Below, in pieces: positions 5,202 to 8,462 of a stretch of 8,462 bases of DNA. This stretch comes from PXAH01 sp964605645 (GTDB lineage: Bacteria; Omnitrophota; Gorgyraeia; Duberdicusellales; 4484-171), in assembly GCA_964605645.1 (NCBI GenBank), contig CAZSDJ010000055.1, forward strand, positions 1 through 8,462. Reading direction: 5' to 3'. Position 1 is the first letter of the stretch, and the number at the start of each line of letters is the position of its first letter. The notes under the pieces were generated by a model that had not been told where the DNA came from, ran no database searches, and saw only the letters and a list, made by a program, of their open reading frames with translations. The translations under genes and the position numbers were made by a program.

Positions 5202-6206
5202 ATGGCGATAAAAGTAGGGATTAATGGGTTTGGCAGAATTGGAAGGTTAGTTCTTCGTTCAGCTTTAGAAAACAATGATAGTGAAATTGATTTTGTAGCT
5301 GTAAACGATTTAACTGATGCAGAAACATTAGCTTATTTGCTTAAGTATGATTCTAATTTTGGCATATTAGACAAGGAAGTGAAGGCAGAAGGAGATTCGA
5401 TAGTTGTAGATGGTAAGAAAATCAAAGTGTTATCTGAAAAAGACCCGGCTCAATTACCTTGGGGAGATTTAGGAGTAGAAGTAGTGGTTGAATCTACCGG
5501 TATTTTCCGCACGAAAGAACAAGCTGCTCAGCATATTAAGGCTGGTGCTAAAAAAGTAATTATTTCAGCCCCTGCCAAAGGTGGAGATGTATCAACTTTT
5601 GTTTTGGGTGTTAATGAAGAAAAATATGATCCGGAAAAAGATAATATAGTTTCCAATGCATCTTGTACTACCAATTGTATTGCACCGGTTGCCAAGGTTC
5701 TTAAAGATAGTTTTGGCGTAACTGAAGGCTTGATGACTACAATTCATTCTTACACTAATGATCAAAAAGTTTTGGATTTTCCGCATAAAGACTTAAGACG
5801 GGCAAGAGCTGCAGCTCTTTCGATGATCCCTACAACTACCGGCGCAGCAAAAGCAGTAGGATTGGTTATCCCTGAACTACAGGGAAAACTTGATGGTTTA
5901 GCCATTCGTGTTCCTACACCCACAGTATCTTTAGTAGATGCAGTATTTCAGGTAGAAAAAGATGTCACCAAAGAAGAAGTAAACAATGCTCTCCAAGAAG
6001 CAGCCAATTCCAGAATGAAAGGATACCTGGATGTAAGTTCAGAACCACTTGTATCTGTAGATTACAAAGGCAATTCATTTTCTTCTATAGTTGATGCCGA
6101 GCAAACTTTTTGCCTGAATAAGATGGTAAAAGTACTAGCCTGGTATGACAATGAATGGGGCTATTCTTGCAGAGTAATTGATTTAATCAAATATATGGTC
6201 AAGTAA
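5202..6206 (+). CDS. gap: type I glyceraldehyde-3-phosphate dehydrogenase
   Basis: This cytoplasmic homotetramer converts glyceraldehyde-3-phosphate, NAD and phosphate to 1,3-bisphosphoglycerate, reversibly. The 334-residue product matches the usual length. The NAD-binding loop is GINGFGRIGR (6-15), and Asp36 in NDLTD points to NAD rather than NADP preference. The active site is SNASCTTNC (151-159) with nucleophile Cys155 and base His182 in TIHSYT. DFPHKDLRRARAAA (192-205) and IPTTTGAAKAV (209-219) are conserved phosphate and subunit-contact segments. WYDNEWGYSCRV (314-325) closes the C-terminal domain. The ATG follows a near-ideal TAAGGAGGT at 5189-5197, five bases from GGAGG to the start. 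Together with its own promoter this predicts high expression. pgk and tpiA follow on the same strand. Nothing is missing or unusual in the protein. Confidence 0.97.
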   Translation: MAIKVGINGFGRIGRLVLRSALENNDSEIDFVAVNDLTDAETLAYLLKYDSNFGILDKEVKAEGDSIVVDGKKIKVLSEKDPAQLPWGDLGVEVVVESTGIFRTKEQAAQHIKAGAKKVIISAPAKGGDVSTFVLGVNEEKYDPEKDNIVSNASCTTNCIAPVAKVLKDSFGVTEGLMTTIHSYTNDQKVLDFPHKDLRRARAAALSMIPTTTGAAKAVGLVIPELQGKLDGLAIRVPTPTVSLVDAVFQVEKDVTKEEVNNALQEAANSRMKGYLDVSSEPLVSVDYKGNSFSSIVDAEQTFCLNKMVKVLAWYDNEWGYSCRVIDLIKYMVK

Positions 6207-6226
6207 GAATTATGAAAGTACCGATA

Positions 6227-6274
6227 GATGATAGACGAGGGACGAAAAGACGAAATCGTCCTTCGTCCTTCATC
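6227..6274 (+). repeat. long imperfect palindrome between gap and pgk
   Basis: Arms 6227-6245 and 6256-6274 are 19 bases each and pair with two adjacent mismatches (6232, 6233) and one G-U pair, around a ten-base loop AAAGACGAAA. The arms are built of short repeats: GACGA at 6234, 6241 and 6249, and CGTCCTT twice in the right arm. It is GC-richer than the flanking genes and lacks a T-run, so it is not an intrinsic terminator. It looks like an extragenic palindromic repeat, possibly protecting the gap message or separating gap from pgk expression. Confidence 0.65.
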
Positions 6275-6285
6275 CTAGCGAAGCG

Positions 6286-6303
6286 ATCGTTTGTCGGAAC
6301 GAT
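6286..6303 (+). repeat. short hairpin before the pgk ribosome binding site
   Basis: ATCGTT (6286-6291) and AACGAT (6298-6303) are perfect complements around TGTCGG. It ends seven bases before the GAGGG ribosome binding site of pgk. It may be the distal part of the same extragenic repeat as 6227-6274. Confidence 0.45.
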
Positions 6304-6320
6304 GTTATAGAGGGCAAAAC

Positions 6321-7505
6321 ATGAATAAAAAATCCGTTAAAGACCTAAGTTTAGAAGGCAAAAAAGTATTAATGCGGGCAGATTTCAATGTTCCTTTAGA
6401 CGGCGATAGGAACATTACTGATGACAACAGGATAAAAGCGGCTTTAGAAACTATAAAATATATTATAGATTCAAAAGCAAAATTAATCTTAATCAGCCAC
6501 CTCGGCCGGCCAAAAGGGCAGAGGAGGGAAGAATTGAGCCTGAAACCGGTAGCCGAGCGTCTTAGCCAATTAATCAATAAACCGGTCAAGATGGTTGATG
6601 ATTGTATCGGCCCGGAAGTAAAAAATGCAGTTGACCAAATGGCAGATAGTGATGTTATTCTTCTTCAAAATCTAAGGTTTTATCGAGAAGAAAAAGAAAA
6701 CAACCAGGATTTTGCAAAAGAGTTGGCTTCATTGGCTGATTTGTATATTAATGATGCTTTTGGCACAGCTCACCGAGCTCATGCTTCTACAGAAGGGGTT
6801 ACTCATTTCCTAGAATCAGCCGCAGGATTTTTAATTGATAAAGAACTAAAGTATTTTCAAAAGGTTTTAACAGAACCCAAACATCCTTTTATTTTTATTT
6901 TAGGGGGAGCTAAAGTATCAGACAAGATTCCGGTCATAGAAAATATGATGGATAAGGCTGATTCGATACTGATTGGCGGAGCCATGGCTTATACTTTTTT
7001 AAAGGTGGAAAAAATAGAAGTTGGCTCTTCACTCGTAGAAAAGGAAATGTTTGAGGTTGTAGAAAAAATAATAAATAAAGCGAAAGAAAAAAAAGTAGAA
7101 ATATTACTCCCCATAGATCACTTAGTAACCGATAACATTGATTCAGGAGAAAATGTTAAAATTACAGAAAATGTTACTATCGAGGAAGGCTGGATGGGTG
7201 TGGATATTGGGCCGAAAACAGAAAAGTTATTTGGGGAAAAAATTAAAGAGGCAGGCACTGTAGTTTGGAATGGGCCAATGGGTATTTTTGAAAAAGATCA
7301 ATTTGCCAAAGGGACCAAGGCAGTGGCTGAGGCAATAGCCGAATCAAAAACTATTTCAGTTATCGGCGGCGGAGATACCGCAGCAGCTGTTAAAAAATTT
7401 CAATTAGAAGATAAAATGTCACACATTTCAACAGGGGGCGGAGCTTCTTTAGAACTTCTAGAAGGAAAAGTTTTACCCGGAATCGCTGCATTGTCTGATA
7501 AATGA
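6321..7505 (+). CDS. pgk: phosphoglycerate kinase
   Basis: PGK transfers phosphate from 1,3-bisphosphoglycerate to ADP, yielding ATP and 3-phosphoglycerate. The 394-residue monomeric two-domain protein has all signatures. RADFNVPLDG (19-28), SHLGRP (59-64), NLRFYREE (117-124) and AHRAHAST (150-157) form the basic substrate patch of the N-domain. GGAKVSDK (195-202), GPMGIFE (318-324), GGGDTAAA (349-356) and STGGGASLELLEG (370-382) form the nucleotide domain. I start it at ATG 6321, six bases after GAGGG (6310-6314), because this gives the usual N-terminus MNKKSVKDLSLEGKKVLMRADFNVP and the usual length. An in-frame TTG at 6291 would add ten residues but has no ribosome binding site, lies in a repeat, and is rejected. 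It is probably cotranscribed with gap, 114 bases upstream. Confidence 0.97.
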   Translation: MNKKSVKDLSLEGKKVLMRADFNVPLDGDRNITDDNRIKAALETIKYIIDSKAKLILISHLGRPKGQRREELSLKPVAERLSQLINKPVKMVDDCIGPEVKNAVDQMADSDVILLQNLRFYREEKENNQDFAKELASLADLYINDAFGTAHRAHASTEGVTHFLESAAGFLIDKELKYFQKVLTEPKHPFIFILGGAKVSDKIPVIENMMDKADSILIGGAMAYTFLKVEKIEVGSSLVEKEMFEVVEKIINKAKEKKVEILLPIDHLVTDNIDSGENVKITENVTIEEGWMGVDIGPKTEKLFGEKIKEAGTVVWNGPMGIFEKDQFAKGTKAVAEAIAESKTISVIGGGDTAAAVKKFQLEDKMSHISTGGGASLELLEGKVLPGIAALSDK

Positions 7506-7520
7506 TAATATTAGGTATAA

Positions 7521-7551
7521 GACACTTCGCTGAGTAATTCAGCTCAGTGTC
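7521..7551 (+). repeat. imperfect hairpin between pgk and tpiA
   Basis: GACACT (7521-7526) pairs with AGTGTC (7546-7551) and GCTGA (7529-7533) with TCAGC (7539-7543), leaving a symmetrical TC/TC internal loop and a GTAAT apical loop. The regular two-helix geometry looks like a real RNA hairpin. There is no downstream T-run, so read-through into tpiA is expected. It may be an RNA processing or stability element. Confidence 0.55.
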
Positions 7552-7593
7552 ATTAAAAATAAAGGTATTCTCTAAATATATTCATTTTTAATG
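7551..7593 (+). promoter_or_regulatory. ten-base inverted repeat ending at the tpiA ribosome binding site
   Basis: CATTAAAAAT (7551-7560) and ATTTTTAATG (7584-7593) are perfect complements over a 23-base loop. The right arm touches the strong ribosome binding site GAGGAGGT (7593-7600), and the left arm begins on the last base of the preceding hairpin. The arms are almost pure A/T, so chance is possible, but perfect ten-base complementarity next to a ribosome binding site is notable. Confidence 0.4.
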
Positions 7594-7604
7594 AGGAGGT
7601 AATC

Positions 7605-8372
7605 ATGCGAAAGCCATTTATTGCTGGTAATTGGAAGATGAATAAAACTGCAGCAGAGACGGCAGATTTATGTGCTAAATTAAAAGAAACTGTAGGAGGT
7701 TTTAAAGAGGCCGATATATTAATTTGCCCCCCTTTTACTTCTTTAGTTGCGGCGAAGCAAGCTATCGAAGGTTCTGTGATTGGCCTCGGAGCTCAAAATA
7801 TGCATTGGGAAGATTCGGGTGCTTATACCGGAGAAATTTCAGCTCTGATGATAAAGGGCCTCGGTTGCAAATTTGTTATTATCGGGCATTCTGAGCGGAG
7901 AAAATATTTTTCAGAAACTAATAAGGAAGTTAATAGAAAGATTAAATCTGCAATTTCTGCAGGAATTTTGCCAATTGTTTGCGTGGGTGAAACTTTAGAA
8001 CAAAGAGAACAAGGCCAGGAAAAAGAGGTTATCGAAAGTCAGCTTAAGGAAGGCTTTGATTCTTTAACAGAAAGTGATTTGGAAAAAATAACTATCGCTT
8101 ATGAACCGGTTTGGGCAATTGGAACCGGTAAAACTGCAACCGGGGATCAGGCAGAAGAGATGCATAATTTTATCAGAAAGTGGTTCGAAAATAATTTTTC
8201 TGCTGATTTAGCAGAAAAATTAAGAATTCTTTACGGAGGCAGCGTTAAACCGGGCAATATAGATGGATTGATGAAGCAAGAAGATATTGATGGGGCTTTG
8301 GTTGGCGGCGCTTCTTTAAAGGCAGAAGATTTTACAGAAATAATTAAAAATTCTTTTTTGGGGATAAAATAA
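7605..8372 (+). CDS. tpiA: triosephosphate isomerase
   Basis: TIM interconverts dihydroxyacetone phosphate and glyceraldehyde-3-phosphate in the cytoplasm as a dimer. The 255-residue product has the standard length and an intact active site: GNWKMN (8-13) with Lys11, IIGHSERR (92-99) with electrophile His95, and AYEPVWAIGTGK (165-176) with base Glu167 and the mobile phosphate-gripping loop 6. YGGSVKPGN (210-218) and LVGGASL (232-238) complete the phosphate site. The ATG is five bases from GGAGG in GAGGAGGT (7593-7600). It supplies the triose phosphate used by gap upstream, so gap-pgk-tpiA encode consecutive steps. The 99-base gap from pgk contains two inverted repeats but no terminator or clear promoter. 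Confidence 0.97.
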   Translation: MRKPFIAGNWKMNKTAAETADLCAKLKETVGGFKEADILICPPFTSLVAAKQAIEGSVIGLGAQNMHWEDSGAYTGEISALMIKGLGCKFVIIGHSERRKYFSETNKEVNRKIKSAISAGILPIVCVGETLEQREQGQEKEVIESQLKEGFDSLTESDLEKITIAYEPVWAIGTGKTATGDQAEEMHNFIRKWFENNFSADLAEKLRILYGGSVKPGNIDGLMKQEDIDGALVGGASLKAEDFTEIIKNSFLGIK

Positions 8373-8393
8373 GTTTTGAGAAAGAGGAGTTTT

Positions 8394-8414
8394 ATGATAA
8401 GCTTATATAAGTAA
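8394..8414 (+). other. six-codon mini-ORF after tpiA
   Basis: AAGAGGAG (8382-8389) is a strong ribosome binding site, four bases before ATG 8394. That frame reads MISLYK and stops at TAA 8412-8414. The next, longer frame begins at 8424 in the same phase. The mini-ORF overlaps two perfect ten-base palindromes, ATAAGCTTAT (8397-8406) and CTTATATAAG (8402-8411). It may be a leader peptide for the next gene or the remains of a start region broken by a point change to TAA. Confidence 0.25.
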
Positions 8415-8423
8415 TGGGGTAAC

Positions 8424-8462
8424 ATGTCAAGATTAAAAACAACAATAATTTTCCCGTTAGCA
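8424..8462 (+). CDS. N-terminal fragment of the next gene, possibly exported or membrane protein
   Basis: ATG 8424 opens a frame running off the window: MSRLKTTIIFPLA. A basic start (R3, K5) followed by a hydrophobic stretch looks like the beginning of a signal peptide or first membrane helix. GGGG (8416-8419) four bases upstream is a modest ribosome binding site. secG follows tpiA in many bacteria and also begins with a membrane helix, but 13 residues cannot identify the gene. Confidence 0.4.
   Translation, partial: MSRLKTTIIFPLA

Noticed and set aside
6291..6320. Ten-residue N-terminal extension of PGK from TTG 6291
   Set aside because: No ribosome binding site precedes it, it lies within a hairpin repeat, and the family N-terminus and length fit ATG 6321, which has GAGGG six bases upstream.

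Overview
The window is a compact, AT-rich stretch of bacterial chromosome with every gene on the + strand. It carries seven complete protein genes and two cut-off fragments at the edges. Gene content (ribosomal protein S1, a bacterial tyrosyl-tRNA synthetase with an S4 domain, two GalT-family proteins, then GAPDH, PGK and TIM) is core housekeeping. I see no phage, plasmid, CRISPR, IS or tRNA/rRNA sequence. The low GC, the GTG/TTG starts and the gap-pgk-tpiA order suggest an uncultivated low-GC bacterium. A candidate phylum such as Omnitrophota is possible, but that is a guess the sequence alone cannot prove.

Layout: (1) 1-314 holds the probable tail of an upstream gene, a near-consensus sigma70-type promoter (71-99) and a leader of about 200 nt dense in inverted repeats before rpsA. 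(2) 315-5038 is a probable four-gene unit: rpsA, tyrS, a divergent GalT-like gene and a canonical GalT-family gene. Spacings are 40 nt, 6 nt and a 32-nt overlap, with no visible internal terminator. (3) 5039-5201 contains an extended -10 promoter and a leader able to fold around the gap ribosome binding site. (4) 5202-8372 is the triose-phosphate section of glycolysis, gap-pgk-tpiA. The gap-pgk spacer holds a long imperfect palindrome, and the pgk-tpiA spacer holds two inverted repeats. (5) The last 90 bases contain a six-codon mini-ORF and the first 13 codons of another gene.

How the genes work together: S1 and TyrRS serve translation. The GalT-family pair would exchange a nucleotidyl group between a nucleotide-sugar and a hexose-1-phosphate, feeding cell-envelope or storage sugars. 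GAPDH, PGK and TIM interconvert dihydroxyacetone phosphate, glyceraldehyde-3-phosphate, 1,3-bisphosphoglycerate and 3-phosphoglycerate in glycolysis or gluconeogenesis.

No clear new multi-gene system is visible. The points most worth a second look are: the asymmetrically eroded first GalT paralogue overlapping an intact one; the rpsA leader with interchangeable CCCTTGACAA/TTGTCAAGGG arms; and inverted repeats close to the ribosome binding sites of rpsA, tyrS, gap and tpiA. All structures were found by eye, with no folding energies or alignments computed.
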